From assembly GCA_942492555.1 (NCBI GenBank), contig CALOEX010000003.1, forward strand, positions 62,001 to 126,000: DNA of 64,000 bases. Direction: 5' to 3'. The notes under the pieces are model-generated. The model had not been told where the DNA came from. It was given only the letters and a program-made list of their open reading frames with translations, and did no database searches. The stretch is from JBCCVH01 sp942492555. GTDB taxonomy: Bacteria; Bacteroidota; Bacteroidia; Cytophagales; Amoebophilaceae. Shown here piece by piece: positions 43,310 to 53,208 of the stretch (the stretch's first letter is position 1; the number at the start of each line of letters is the position of its first letter). The position numbers were made by a program, and so were the translations under genes.

Positions 43310-46300
43310 TTATTTTTGGGGTCGTTTTGTAAAGCAAATTTCACATTCTATGGAATTTGGTGTATTAAGATAAGTACACATTGCACATGCCCATTCACCT
43401 TTAGTAGAGGAAGTATTGTTTTCATCTTTGTCTTTTTGATGTTGCGCAAACAACACACGTTGTGTACCACAAATGTCGCATTGCATCACATGAGATGTAT
43501 TGAGATATGTACATGCCTCACATGCCCAAGTGTCATTATTAGCAGGGATTTTATTTGTTATTTGCTTTACATTTTTGTTCTCTACTTTTTTCTGCTCTGC
43601 TTCTTCTTTTTTTTCATCATCATGCGCAACATTTTTGTCACCACATATACCGTCTCGTTGTTTGATAAGCTTCTGATGAGTATTTGAAAGCCCGATAGCT
43701 CTCTGAAAATTTGCTTTATTTAATGAAAGTCCCGCATTACCCATCATCATCAAGATTTCTCCTGTGGTTCCATCCCAGATTCGCACCGTTTTGTCGGAAC
43801 TCGCAGAGGCGAGCTTTTTCCCGTCTGGGGACCAACTCACGGACCAACTCACGGACCAAACTGTACCCGTATGCCCCGTGCACGGCTTGATGAAATTGCC
43901 TGTGGTACCATCCCAGATTCGCACCGTTTTGTCGGAACTCGCAGAGGCGAGCTTTTTCCCGTCTGGAGACCAACGCACGGACACTACTGTACCCGTATGC
44001 CCCGTGCACGCCTTGATGAAATTGCCTGTGGTACCATCCCAGATGCGCACCGTTTTGTCGAAACTCGCAGAGGCCAGCTTTTTCCCGTCTGGGGACCAAC
44101 GCACGCACACCACTTTATCCGTATGCCCCGTGCACGCCTTGATGAAATTGCCTGTGGTACCATCCCAGATGCGCACCGTTTTGTCGGAACTCGCAGAGGC
44201 GAGCTTTTTCCCGTCTGGAGACCAACGCACGGAGTTTACAGAATACGTATGCCCCGTGCACGCCTTGATGAAATTGCCTGTGGTACCATCCCAGATGCGC
44301 ACCGTGTTGTCGTAACTCGCAGAGGAGAGCTTTTTCCCGTCTGGAGACCAACGCACGGACACTACTGTACCCGTATGCCCCGTGCACGCCTTGATGAAAT
44401 TGCCTGTGGTACCATCCCAGATGCGCACCGTGTAGTCGTTACTCGCAGAGGCGAGCTTTTTCCCGTCTGGAGACCAACTCACGGATTTTACATAATCCGT
44501 ATGCCCCGTGCACGCCTTGATGAAATTGCCTGTGGTACCATCCCAGATGCGCACCGTTTTGTCGTAACTCGCAGAGGCGAGCTTTTTCCCGTCTGGAGAC
44601 CAACTCACGGATTTTACATAAGAAGTATGCCCCGTGCACGCCTTGATGAAATTGCCTGTGGTACCATCCCAGATGCGCACCGTGTAGTCGTTACTCGCAG
44701 AGGCGAGCTTTTTCCCGTCTGGAGACCAACTCACGGAGTTTACATCAGCAGTATGCCCCGTGTACGCCTTGATGAAATTGCCTGTGGTACCATCCCAGAT
44801 GCGCACCGTTTTGTCGTCACTCGCAGAGGCGAGCTTTTTCCCGTCTGGAGACCAACTCACGGATTTTACATAATCCGTATGCCCCGTGCACGCCTTGATG
44901 AAATTGCCTGTGGTACCATCCCAGATGCGCACCGTTTTGTCGTCACTCGCAGAGGCGAGCTTTTTCCCGTCTGGAGACCAACTCACGGATATTACATAAT
45001 CCGTATGCCCCGTGCACGCCTTGATGAAATTGCCTGTGGTACCATCCCAGATGCGCACCGTTTTGTCGTTACTCGCAGAGGCGAGCTTTTTCCCGTCTGG
45101 AGACCAACTCACGGATATTACAGAAGAAGTATGCCCCGTGCACGCCTTGATGAAATTGCCTGTGGTACCATCCCAGATGCGCACCGTTTTGTCGTAACTC
45201 GCAGAGGCCAGCTTTTTCCCGTCTGGAGACCAACTCACGGACCAAACTGTACCCGTATGCCCCGTGCACGCCTTGATGACATTGCCTGTGGTACCATCCC
45301 AGATGCGCACCGTTTTGTCGTAACTCGCAGAGGCGAGCTTTTTCCCGTCTGGAGACCAACTCACGGATCTTACATAAGAAGTATGCCCCGTGCACGCCTT
45401 GATGAAATTGCCTGTGGTACCATCCCAGATGCGCACCGTTTTGTCGTCACTCGCAGAGGCGAGCTTTTTCCCGTCTGGGGACCAACTCACGGAGTTTACA
45501 GAATCCGTATGCCCCGTGCACGCCTTGATGACATTGCCTGTGGTTCCATCCCAGATTCGCACCGTGTTGTCGGAACTCGCAGAGGCCAGCTTTTTCCCGT
45601 CTGGGGACCAACTCACGGAGTTTACTCCAGCAGTATGTTGCAAATAGGGATATTCACCAAAATCAATTCCTTGTACTTGTGCGTTATTCCATATGGTATT
45701 TTCTAAGTAGGCTTGTCTCAGGCTCACATTGCGACAGTCACTCCCTGAGAAATTGGTACGTGCCAGAAAGGCTTGATCCAGATTAGCGCCGGGTATGCGA
45801 ATGCCTTGCCAATTAAGGTCACGGAGTTTGACATCTGCCATGGCTAGTATGGTGGCACTGTTGGCAGCTATGGTAGCTACTTGCTCATTTTCTTTAGAAA
45901 ATGCAATGATATTGAATAGACATTTTTGTAATCCTTTATAAGTATCTTTTTCTTGGCTATGTAGATAATCTATCATAAAATGTATGATCGGTGTAGCCTT
46001 ATTAAAAGCAGTTTGGTTATCTTTTTGGTTAAAAGATAACCCTATAAAGTGATCTGCTTGCCAATTGCTTGGGTTAGAGGGCAGACCTAGTAGCTCTTGG
46101 ATAAAACGATAGGCTACGAAATATTCTTGGTAGGATTTATGGATAAACATGTAGCTATCTTTTCCTACTTTACGCAAAGGGCTTGTTTGTAAATTGATTT
46201 GGTTTTCTTGTGTAAAGAAACGTTGCCAAATATCACTATCTTGATGGGGATTGGCAATTTGTGTATCTTGTTGGAACATGGTCAAAGCAAGATCGCAACA

Positions 46301-49300
46301 ATATTCTAGGAAGGTTGCTTGTAGTGTGGCTGATGTTTTGTCAAGTGTTTGGTGTTGTTGTAACTTCGCAATTTGGCGTTCAAACCATTGGTCACTAAAG
46401 GCAGTGTAGATCTGTGCACGTGAGAGTTGTTCTGTGTCACTATACATAAGTGTTAATCTGGGCAATACATTGAGTATCAACCCCAAAGAAAAAGGCTCAC
46501 GGGTCATATCGGTCAATCCTTGAAAGGGTGCTAGCTTTTCTTGGTACTCTTTGGCAGACCATTGGGCAATATTGAGGGTTTTGTTAGTAGCAAACTGTTC
46601 GATATAATGCTTGACTTGTTTTGCAGAGAAAGGAAGTAGGTGTACTTCAGGGATGATGCCAAAATAGTCCTGTTTTTGTGTCTCGTTCAACACTTGGCTA
46701 CGGCAACTAATCATAAAACGACTATTTTTCCATGCTCTCAATCCAAAGTGTTCTGCTATGTTTAGAGGTAAGTTATGGCGTTGGTATTGGGCTACTATTT
46801 CATCAAAACCATCTAAAATAAAGAATAGGCGCACATCAATACGTTTTTGTAGATTTGTAATGGTTACAATATCGAGTCCTTTATCGATCAGTCCTTTGAC
46901 CAATAGGTTTTTGCCTGCATACATTTTAGGCAAGGAAATAAAAATGGCTAAACAGGGAATCTTGTGCTTTTGTTGGTTGTATTGTTGTGATATGTAGCGA
47001 CCACATAAACTTTTTCCTGCACCAGAAGCGCCTTGTAGAAGTAGCAACTGACTATTTTTAAGCTTGTTTTGTATCTTTTGTGGCAAAGAGGTTGGTTTAT
47101 GCTTGAACTTGTTTGGATGCTTGGGATTGTTATTTGCTATGTCTGTATCAGGCATATCTTCTTTGGTATCGCTTTCATCATTATAAGGTATACTGGCGTT
47201 CGGCAATGTTTCTCCTAAAAAGCAATCCATAAAATCTGCAAAAGGGTAATCTTTTATTTCTTTATTTTGGTCAACTGCCGTATCAGTGGCTTGTAACGGT
47301 ATATACATGCTTAAACCTTGGCTTACGATATAGTCCATCTGCACTTCTTCTTTTTGTGCATCCTGTACGATCTTGCTGGTTGCTTGGAATGATGTTGGCT
47401 TTTGCCCTGCTTGCTGGTAATATCCTGTGGCTTTTTCATAATCTCCTTGTTTTTCATAAGTTGTAGCAAGTGCCTGATAGAGCATGGGTAAAGAGATGGG
47501 TTCATTTGCAGTTGGGTGTTTTTTGTATAGTGCAATGGCCTTGTTATGGTATGCAAAGGCAACTGGGTATTGTTGCTGTTGTGTTGCTACTTTCCCCATA
47601 TGGTAGAAATGGTCAATGGTAACAAAAACATGATTGGGTATAGACTGTAAAATGGTTTTTTGATGTGGTAATGTAGATGTTTTTTGTGCTGATCCTTCGA
47701 ATAGGACGATCGTGTATACAATGGTAGCACCCAAAGAGAGATTGCATTGTAGTGCCCAGTAATGAATAATAATGGGCAGATGGCGTGGCACAAAAAGAGA
47801 AACGCCCAAAGGTTGCCATAGGCCAAGGGTGTTAGGGTGCAATGTATATTGTACTTGCTCTTTGGGAAAGAGTGGATCTTTTTCTATCTCTTGTGCCAGC
47901 TTTTCTGCAAAGTGTTCTTCACTATGGTCACTATCATTGCTTTTACGTTTTTTTAATGGATTGGGCATTGCTATTGTATGGGTTTTATAATAAACCATTA
48001 TGCTCCCATCTCCTCCTGCACCTCTTGCCATGGCATAAACCCCTAATGATTGTCCACCTTGCGCCATAATATGGCGACCACTTTGTGCTTCTATGGCTAA
48101 TGTGCTTTTGCAATCGATGACAATGGTACCCCCACTGCCCGCACCGCCTGTAGTAGCATCTGCATTTTGCCCATTGGCTTTAAATCCAGCATTTTGACCT
48201 ATTTTAAGTGTTCCATCAATGGTAAGGGAGAGAGCCCCACCACCTGTAGCACCTGCTATATGTAGTTTTTCTTCGGTGTAATACATGCTTCCTCCCGCAC
48301 TACCTAAAGGAAGTTTGTCTGTAGTTTGTAATTGTGGCATGCCATAGATCCATCCATGAGATGCTTTTTTAAGTGTTTGGGAGACCATGCACTTTCCTGG
48401 TTGTCCCAAGGTGCGGTAGCTTCCTCCCCCTGCACAATAAATGCCTGTTTGACCCTTACCAGGACACCCATGGGGTACTCCCGGATAGCCACAGCTACTT
48501 ACATCTATATGTGCACCTTCTTCCAGCACACATGCATCCAAACAATAAATGGCTAAATGCCCTCCTTGTTTAGTTTTGGGATTGTAGGGGGTGGTGGTAA
48601 GGGTGGCATTTTTACCTAACTTGATATAACTAAATCGATGTAAAACGTTCGCAGAAAGTACACATCTTTGATTTTCAGCTACAATGAGAGGAGGTAACAA
48701 AGCAGGCGTAAAACCCACATGTTGCATCTTAGCATTATTATTCACAATAGTTCCTTTCCATTTAAGAGCGGGAAAAATACCTGTATCAGCACTACGTGCA
48801 AATAACAGTTCCTCTTCGTCTGAAAAATTTGAAATCCAACTTACATTGCCATGTGGGAATTGCTCGCGCATTTCTTGGGTAATGATCATAAGCATGCCTT
48901 GACCTTTTGCAAATTTTTTCGCAACATCCTTATCAGCACTGGTGCTGGTATAGGTAGCTAAAAACCCAAATTTGACTTCTTGGTCAAACTGCACATTTTT
49001 TAATCCAGAATAAAGTGCTTGGTTCTCTTTATTTTCTGCTTGGTGTAGCGCCATGATGGCTTCCATTAAATAGCGATCCAATAGTTGCCATTTTTTAAAA
49101 CGACCTTGCATTTGCGATAACCGAAAATCAGCACACAAAACAGAAAAACAGGTATAGAGCCTTAAGGCAACCAATGCTGGATAATTGAGGGGACTACCGA
49201 GTTTACGGTGGTAATGATCATGCCTAAAATAGGCTACTGTTGCAATGAAATCATCTTCACATGGTGTCATATAATGTACATAGCGACCAGCCTCCTTATT

Positions 49301-51103
49301 AAAACGTAAAAAGCCATTCTTGTAAGCTTCTTGTAACAGAAGTGTCATGCCTTTTTGTGGATGATACATAGTGGGCAATTGGTGATAGGGATGATGGTTG
49401 GCTAAAAGAATGGGATTCATTTTAGCAAAATCTGTGGCATAGGCAAAAACGTGTTGATCAGTGGTCATGGTGATTGCGTGACTTCTCAGACGCACGGGAT
49501 GGATATAAGCGAACATATGACATCGCTCTTGAAGATTTGGTAATATATGTCCTTTTTGTGCTTCCTCTATTTTTTGTAATATAGGACACTTCTGACCTAA
49601 TGTGCAATCAGGTCTTTGGGAGTGTTTTTCTTGCTGTAAATGGCTAAGCACGTCTTGCCATTGTTTCTTTTTTGGCTTTTTTCCTTTTGCTAATTTGGTA
49701 TAAAATTTACATGTACTAACAGTACATGTAGTTGTTTTAGTTTCAATAGGTTTTTTTGTGGTCAGTGGTTTTTTCAATGGTTTTGCTAGTGTTATAGCAA
49801 AAGAGTGGTTTTGGCTATCTTGCCAATGGATAGGGCTGGTCTCTTGGGTTATATTATTGTCTTTTTGTGTTTGGGTGAGCGTGATAACTTTGGTGCCAAA
49901 AAAATTGGACAAAAGATCGGCTAATCCTTTGTAGCTCATCTCATTAAATTTATACCTGTCTATACAGAGATAGATGGCGATAGCAGGATCATTAAATCCT
50001 TGACATTGTGTGGAGAGATGGATGATCTGATATTGATTATCGATAAGAGTGGCTTGGCACACAGGACGTAAATAATGAAGCCAGCCAGCTAGCTCTTTAT
50101 TCCTACACTCAAGATGAAGTTGGTTGACTTTTATCTTTTTTTGTTGCATTGGACTTAGATCAATAACAAAGGTATGGGTACTCTTTGTACTCTCTTGTGG
50201 TATTTTGTAGGCATAGTGTTGGGTCATCAAATCAATGGTACAGATATGTTTTGATTTAAGGTCTTTGCCTGTGCTATCCATATTTATACTTTCCGAAAAA
50301 ATGTGTAGTATACCTGCTGATGTAGCTAAACAATCTACTTTCTGTTCTTTATTTTGATTTTGGTACTGTATATCAGCAGTTTGGTGGTACAGAGCATCGC
50401 GCTTCGCTTGGACAAGCTCTTCAGCAGACCATTCTTTGTCTTCAATGGAACGACTTTTACGTTGTATGGGTAGTAAGGGACGCATCTTTTTTTCACTGTT
50501 TATATAGTAGTAATGTTTGGTAGCGTAGCGTAAAGTATGGAGCATATTGTTGCGTGCTTCTTGCTCAGTTTTGTATTCTAATGTATCGTTTATGTCATTT
50601 GGATTTTTGGCAATGCGAATGGTTTGTGCTGGTGTGGTGGTGATAAAAGTATATTGGTGTAGATCAATGGTTTGTAGTAATGGAAGGGTTTCTGCTGTGA
50701 GGTCTGGCTTTTTTTTAAAAATATACAACACATCGTCATCGGTAATGACAGTATAGGTTTTTTGTTCTTTGTTTGTGTGTACCATTGTCAGGTCGCCCTC
50801 CCAGAGTATACGGCATGTTGTTTGCAGTAGGTGGTGCATTCTAAATGCTTCCCTGTTTTTTTCAGGTTCATTGGGCAAATTGTTTTGCACATCATTTGCT
50901 GGCAACAAAGCAATGACTGGCTTTGCAGATTGGTTGTTACTTACAAAAGTTGTTGTTTCTACACTATCTTTTTCATCATCCACATTTTTGGGTTGAAGGG
51001 TGGGTTTTGTGGCGGATAGTGTTGTTAATAGAGGCAACAAAAGAAGGAGTAATATGCTTATGTATGAGGCATATTTTCTATGCATATGGTATTGGTTTTT
51101 CAT
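43310..51103 (-). CDS. 2597-residue exported multidomain protein: ART-like, Gly-rich, NACHT, pentapeptide, 15 WD40, two NZF zinc fingers
   Basis: Signal peptide ~10-31. A Cys/His motif (C500-x5-C506, C528, H529-x5-H535) resembles an expanded PBZ finger. Residues ~640-790 look like an ADP-ribosyltransferase: TSTS at 719-722 and EEE at 763-765, but YSG (698-700) replaces the usual Y-R-G. Residues ~845-1040 are Gly-rich and probably beta-helical. TPR-like repeats lie at ~1157-1232. NACHT: Walker A GASGAGKS (1358-1365), Walker B LFFILDGFDE (1426-1435). A pentapeptide linker (~1745-1815) leads into 15 WD40 repeats (~1820-2450) and a shared cap. Two RanBP2/NZF-type fingers close the protein (~2524-2550 and ~2569-2594; W.C..CTYLN...C..C). 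Likely a host-directed effector or sensor, by inference. No frameshift is seen. Confidence 0.9.
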   Translation of the reverse strand: MKNQYHMHRKYASYISILLLLLLPLLTTLSATKPTLQPKNVDDEKDSVETTTFVSNNQSAKPVIALLPANDVQNNLPNEPEKNREAFRMHHLLQTTCRILWEGDLTMVHTNKEQKTYTVITDDDVLYIFKKKPDLTAETLPLLQTIDLHQYTFITTTPAQTIRIAKNPNDINDTLEYKTEQEARNNMLHTLRYATKHYYYINSEKKMRPLLPIQRKSRSIEDKEWSAEELVQAKRDALYHQTADIQYQNQNKEQKVDCLATSAGILHIFSESINMDSTGKDLKSKHICTIDLMTQHYAYKIPQESTKSTHTFVIDLSPMQQKKIKVNQLHLECRNKELAGWLHYLRPVCQATLIDNQYQIIHLSTQCQGFNDPAIAIYLCIDRYKFNEMSYKGLADLLSNFFGTKVITLTQTQKDNNITQETSPIHWQDSQNHSFAITLAKPLKKPLTTKKPIETKTTTCTVSTCKFYTKLAKGKKPKKKQWQDVLSHLQQEKHSQRPDCTLGQKCPILQKIEEAQKGHILPNLQERCHMFAYIHPVRLRSHAITMTTDQHVFAYATDFAKMNPILLANHHPYHQLPTMYHPQKGMTLLLQEAYKNGFLRFNKEAGRYVHYMTPCEDDFIATVAYFRHDHYHRKLGSPLNYPALVALRLYTCFSVLCADFRLSQMQGRFKKWQLLDRYLMEAIMALHQAENKENQALYSGLKNVQFDQEVKFGFLATYTSTSADKDVAKKFAKGQGMLMIITQEMREQFPHGNVSWISNFSDEEELLFARSADTGIFPALKWKGTIVNNNAKMQHVGFTPALLPPLIVAENQRCVLSANVLHRFSYIKLGKNATLTTTPYNPKTKQGGHLAIYCLDACVLEEGAHIDVSSCGYPGVPHGCPGKGQTGIYCAGGGSYRTLGQPGKCMVSQTLKKASHGWIYGMPQLQTTDKLPLGSAGGSMYYTEEKLHIAGATGGGALSLTIDGTLKIGQNAGFKANGQNADATTGGAGSGGTIVIDCKSTLAIEAQSGRHIMAQGGQSLGVYAMARGAGGDGSIMVYYKTHTIAMPNPLKKRKSNDSDHSEEHFAEKLAQEIEKDPLFPKEQVQYTLHPNTLGLWQPLGVSLFVPRHLPIIIHYWALQCNLSLGATIVYTIVLFEGSAQKTSTLPHQKTILQSIPNHVFVTIDHFYHMGKVATQQQQYPVAFAYHNKAIALYKKHPTANEPISLPMLYQALATTYEKQGDYEKATGYYQQAGQKPTSFQATSKIVQDAQKEEVQMDYIVSQGLSMYIPLQATDTAVDQNKEIKDYPFADFMDCFLGETLPNASIPYNDESDTKEDMPDTDIANNNPKHPNKFKHKPTSLPQKIQNKLKNSQLLLLQGASGAGKSLCGRYISQQYNQQKHKIPCLAIFISLPKMYAGKNLLVKGLIDKGLDIVTITNLQKRIDVRLFFILDGFDEIVAQYQRHNLPLNIAEHFGLRAWKNSRFMISCRSQVLNETQKQDYFGIIPEVHLLPFSAKQVKHYIEQFATNKTLNIAQWSAKEYQEKLAPFQGLTDMTREPFSLGLILNVLPRLTLMYSDTEQLSRAQIYTAFSDQWFERQIAKLQQHQTLDKTSATLQATFLEYCCDLALTMFQQDTQIANPHQDSDIWQRFFTQENQINLQTSPLRKVGKDSYMFIHKSYQEYFVAYRFIQELLGLPSNPSNWQADHFIGLSFNQKDNQTAFNKATPIIHFMIDYLHSQEKDTYKGLQKCLFNIIAFSKENEQVATIAANSATILAMADVKLRDLNWQGIRIPGANLDQAFLARTNFSGSDCRNVSLRQAYLENTIWNNAQVQGIDFGEYPYLQHTAGVNSVSWSPDGKKLASASSDNTVRIWDGTTGNVIKACTGHTDSVNSVSWSPDGKKLASASDDKTVRIWDGTTGNFIKACTGHTSYVRSVSWSPDGKKLASASYDKTVRIWDGTTGNVIKACTGHTGTVWSVSWSPDGKKLASASYDKTVRIWDGTTGNFIKACTGHTSSVISVSWSPDGKKLASASNDKTVRIWDGTTGNFIKACTGHTDYVISVSWSPDGKKLASASDDKTVRIWDGTTGNFIKACTGHTDYVKSVSWSPDGKKLASASDDKTVRIWDGTTGNFIKAYTGHTADVNSVSWSPDGKKLASASNDYTVRIWDGTTGNFIKACTGHTSYVKSVSWSPDGKKLASASYDKTVRIWDGTTGNFIKACTGHTDYVKSVSWSPDGKKLASASNDYTVRIWDGTTGNFIKACTGHTGTVVSVRWSPDGKKLSSASYDNTVRIWDGTTGNFIKACTGHTYSVNSVRWSPDGKKLASASSDKTVRIWDGTTGNFIKACTGHTDKVVCVRWSPDGKKLASASFDKTVRIWDGTTGNFIKACTGHTGTVVSVRWSPDGKKLASASSDKTVRIWDGTTGNFIKPCTGHTGTVWSVSWSVSWSPDGKKLASASSDKTVRIWDGTTGEILMMMGNAGLSLNKANFQRAIGLSNTHQKLIKQRDGICGDKNVAHDDEKKEEAEQKKVENKNVKQITNKIPANNDTWACEACTYLNTSHVMQCDICGTQRVLFAQHQKDKDENNTSSTKGEWACAMCTYLNTPNSIECEICFTKRPQK
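43750..45640 (-). repeat. Fifteen tandem 126-bp WD40-coding repeats, nearly identical
   Basis: Each unit encodes 42 residues of the form GHT-xx-V-x-SVSWSPDGKKLASAS-x-D-x-TVRIWD. The units are almost identical outside the x positions. The last unit carries a small internal duplication of four codons (SVSW repeated, near 43840-43860). Confidence 0.93.
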
Positions 51104-51265
51104 TTTTTTATAGATTTAAAAAAATATATTGACTTTTTTTAAAATTTTGAGGATACAATGTACTCTATTTTTAATAAAAAGCAGAAAATAAAGAAAACTG
51201 GCGATATGCCTTTTATGTTATAGGATACTATTTTTAAATGAAAAATGAAAAGAGAAGCACAATAC

Positions 51266-51294
51266 GTGTATACATTTTTGTACTGATCTGTTAC
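51266..51294. promoter_or_regulatory. Conserved upstream box, copy D
   Basis: GTGTATACATTTTTGTAC then TGATCTGTTACC, about 163 bp upstream of the 2597-residue gene, the most distant of the five copies. Confidence 0.6.
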
Positions 51295-51336
51295 CATTGA
51301 TTGTTCATTTTTCGTTTTCCACTATTCATTTTTCAT

Positions 51337-53070
51337 TTACCCCACAAGTTCATAACGTATCTCCATCTCCGATTTATTGAAAGATACCCCAATGAAAACA
51401 AATTTTGTAATGTTTTTTGTTGTCAAATCTCGCTTATAGTCCAACGTTTTAATTTGTGCCAGTGCAGCATCCGCCACCTCTTGGAGCCTTTCTGTTTTTG
51501 TTGCGACTTTAAGCTCCAAGATAATACCATATTGCGATTGATCTTTTGGCTCTATGCAAATATCATAAATACCTCCTCCGCTGATTCTATTGGAAGTGAC
51601 TATGTGGCTATGGCTGAGACAAGCACTCATCCCCAGGACCAGCCCATGGTAGAACTGCTCGTAATGTTTGCCTCCCTTATCTAAAAAACTAGGCACACGT
51701 ACCAGATAATCCTCTAAAAAAAACTGGAAGGCTTCCACATTGCCAGTGACCAAATCCTGCATCGCTTGATAATATTGCCCTTGTTCATTATTGGATACCG
51801 CTTCTTCTATAATATTTTCCATGCTGACACGTATTTCCTCATTGGTAAAAGAGAGTGTATAAGCATACATGCCAGGTTTAATGAACTGCTTATTTTCTAT
51901 TTTTAGATAGCCAGATAAAAGCATGAGACTCCAAAAAGAAGAGCGATCTGTCTTCAAGCTTTTACCTAAAATGACATTGGGATTGATAAGGCTTTGTATG
52001 GGTATTTTGTTGACCAGTTGTGATAAATCTTTTTCTAATGTCGTGATGTTTTTTGCAATGAGATCCCTGATAATGGTTGTACCACCACTGTCAAACCAAT
52101 AATAGTCTAAACTTTTTTCTATCGGTTTCGTGTTGCTTGTTGCTTGATCAGCAAACATAATAATGGAAAGAGGGTTGTACAGCGTATAACCTTCTACAAT
52201 ATAGCCATTGTACATCTCTTTGAGTTCATGTGCTTTTTGTGGTAATCCTGCTTGATCTAAGTAATGATCTGTCTCTTCTGGTGTAAAACCGAAGCAATTC
52301 GCATATCTTGAAGAGGAAATCATACTGTATACCTTTACATTGTTTAGCTCAGAAAAAAGAGAGGATTTAACAATTTGTAAAATACCGGTAATCAAACCTT
52401 TATGTAGGTAGTCATTGCCTTTAAAAGCTTTGTTAAATAGCGTGGCAATAAGGCTACGCATCTCTTCATAATAACCATGCACATGGGCATCATGTAAAGG
52501 TGTGTCATATTCGTCAAGGAGAAGCATAACTTTTTTACCATGTGCTTGGTATAAAAGTTCACTTAGGTATAATAAAGCATCTTTATAACTAGCTTGACTA
52601 GCGGTGTGGTCCAAATATTTTTTAAAGTCTACTTTTTGATGTTCTTTAATTTGTTTTGCATCGAGAAGATAGTAATGTGTATTGTAAAGCTTTTTAATAA
52701 CATTTTGTAATAATGCATAAGCCTCTTCAAAATTTTTACCACGTACCTCCTTCAACGTCAAAAAAATAACAGGAAACTGCCCTTGCAATGCCATCACCTC
52801 GGGATGTTTGCTGATAGCAAGGCCCTCAAAAAGCCCTTTTGTAGCAACGCCATCCACCTCTTTGGCAAAAAAGTGTTGCATCATGGAAAGGCTCAATGTT
52901 TTGCCAAATCTACGCGGGCGGGTGATAAGGGCAATTTTATCTCCAGCATCAACAAACTCTTTGATCATCAAGGTTTTGTCTACAAAAAGATAGTGCTGTT
53001 GCTCTGTATTGCTATCTTGTATCAGAGAGGCAAAATTGTCTATGCCTATAGGAAACATGTGTTGGGTCAT
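51337..53070 (-). CDS. AAA-ATPase-like / PD-(D/E)XK nuclease protein, copy 2
   Basis: 577 residues, same architecture as copy 1 (RPRRFGKTLSLSM; LLDEYDTPLHD; GGGIYDICIEP; ELKVA). Residues ~117-186 are replaced by a different sequence (LLQNVIKKLYNTHYYLLDAK, then LLYLSELLYQAHGKKVMLL), while the flanks are nearly identical to copy 3. This marks segment exchange among copies. It is separated from copy 3 by only 138 bp, which includes the conserved box. Confidence 0.9.
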   Translation of the reverse strand: MTQHMFPIGIDNFASLIQDSNTEQQHYLFVDKTLMIKEFVDAGDKIALITRPRRFGKTLSLSMMQHFFAKEVDGVATKGLFEGLAISKHPEVMALQGQFPVIFLTLKEVRGKNFEEAYALLQNVIKKLYNTHYYLLDAKQIKEHQKVDFKKYLDHTASQASYKDALLYLSELLYQAHGKKVMLLLDEYDTPLHDAHVHGYYEEMRSLIATLFNKAFKGNDYLHKGLITGILQIVKSSLFSELNNVKVYSMISSSRYANCFGFTPEETDHYLDQAGLPQKAHELKEMYNGYIVEGYTLYNPLSIIMFADQATSNTKPIEKSLDYYWFDSGGTTIIRDLIAKNITTLEKDLSQLVNKIPIQSLINPNVILGKSLKTDRSSFWSLMLLSGYLKIENKQFIKPGMYAYTLSFTNEEIRVSMENIIEEAVSNNEQGQYYQAMQDLVTGNVEAFQFFLEDYLVRVPSFLDKGGKHYEQFYHGLVLGMSACLSHSHIVTSNRISGGGIYDICIEPKDQSQYGIILELKVATKTERLQEVADAALAQIKTLDYKRDLTTKNITKFVFIGVSFNKSEMEIRYELVG

Positions 53071-53153
53071 AGGTATGTTGTAAAGGATGATAGGCCAAAG
53101 ATAATAAACTTGCTACGAAGCTACCTAGTGTAAGTGAAAAAAACAGAACACAT

Positions 53154-53182
53154 GCATACACTTTTGTACTGTTCTGTTACCC
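53154..53182. promoter_or_regulatory. Conserved upstream box, copy E
   Basis: GCATACACTTTTGTAC then TGTTCTGTTACCC, 84 bp upstream of AAA/PD-(D/E)XK copy 2. Copy 3 keeps the leader next to its start but has no such box. Confidence 0.65.
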
Positions 53183-53208
53183 GTTATTTTTCATTCTTCA
53201 TTTTCCAT

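Noticed and set aside
43750..45640. Regular repeats as a possible CRISPR array
   Set aside because: The units are contiguous 126-bp coding repeats without unique spacers and encode WD40 motifs.
43871..45706. 611-codon open frame on the plus strand across the WD40 array
   Set aside because: It is the antisense of near-identical 126-bp repeats: one stop-free antisense unit makes the whole array stop-free. Its product is an Arg/Pro-rich periodic sequence with no known-domain features.
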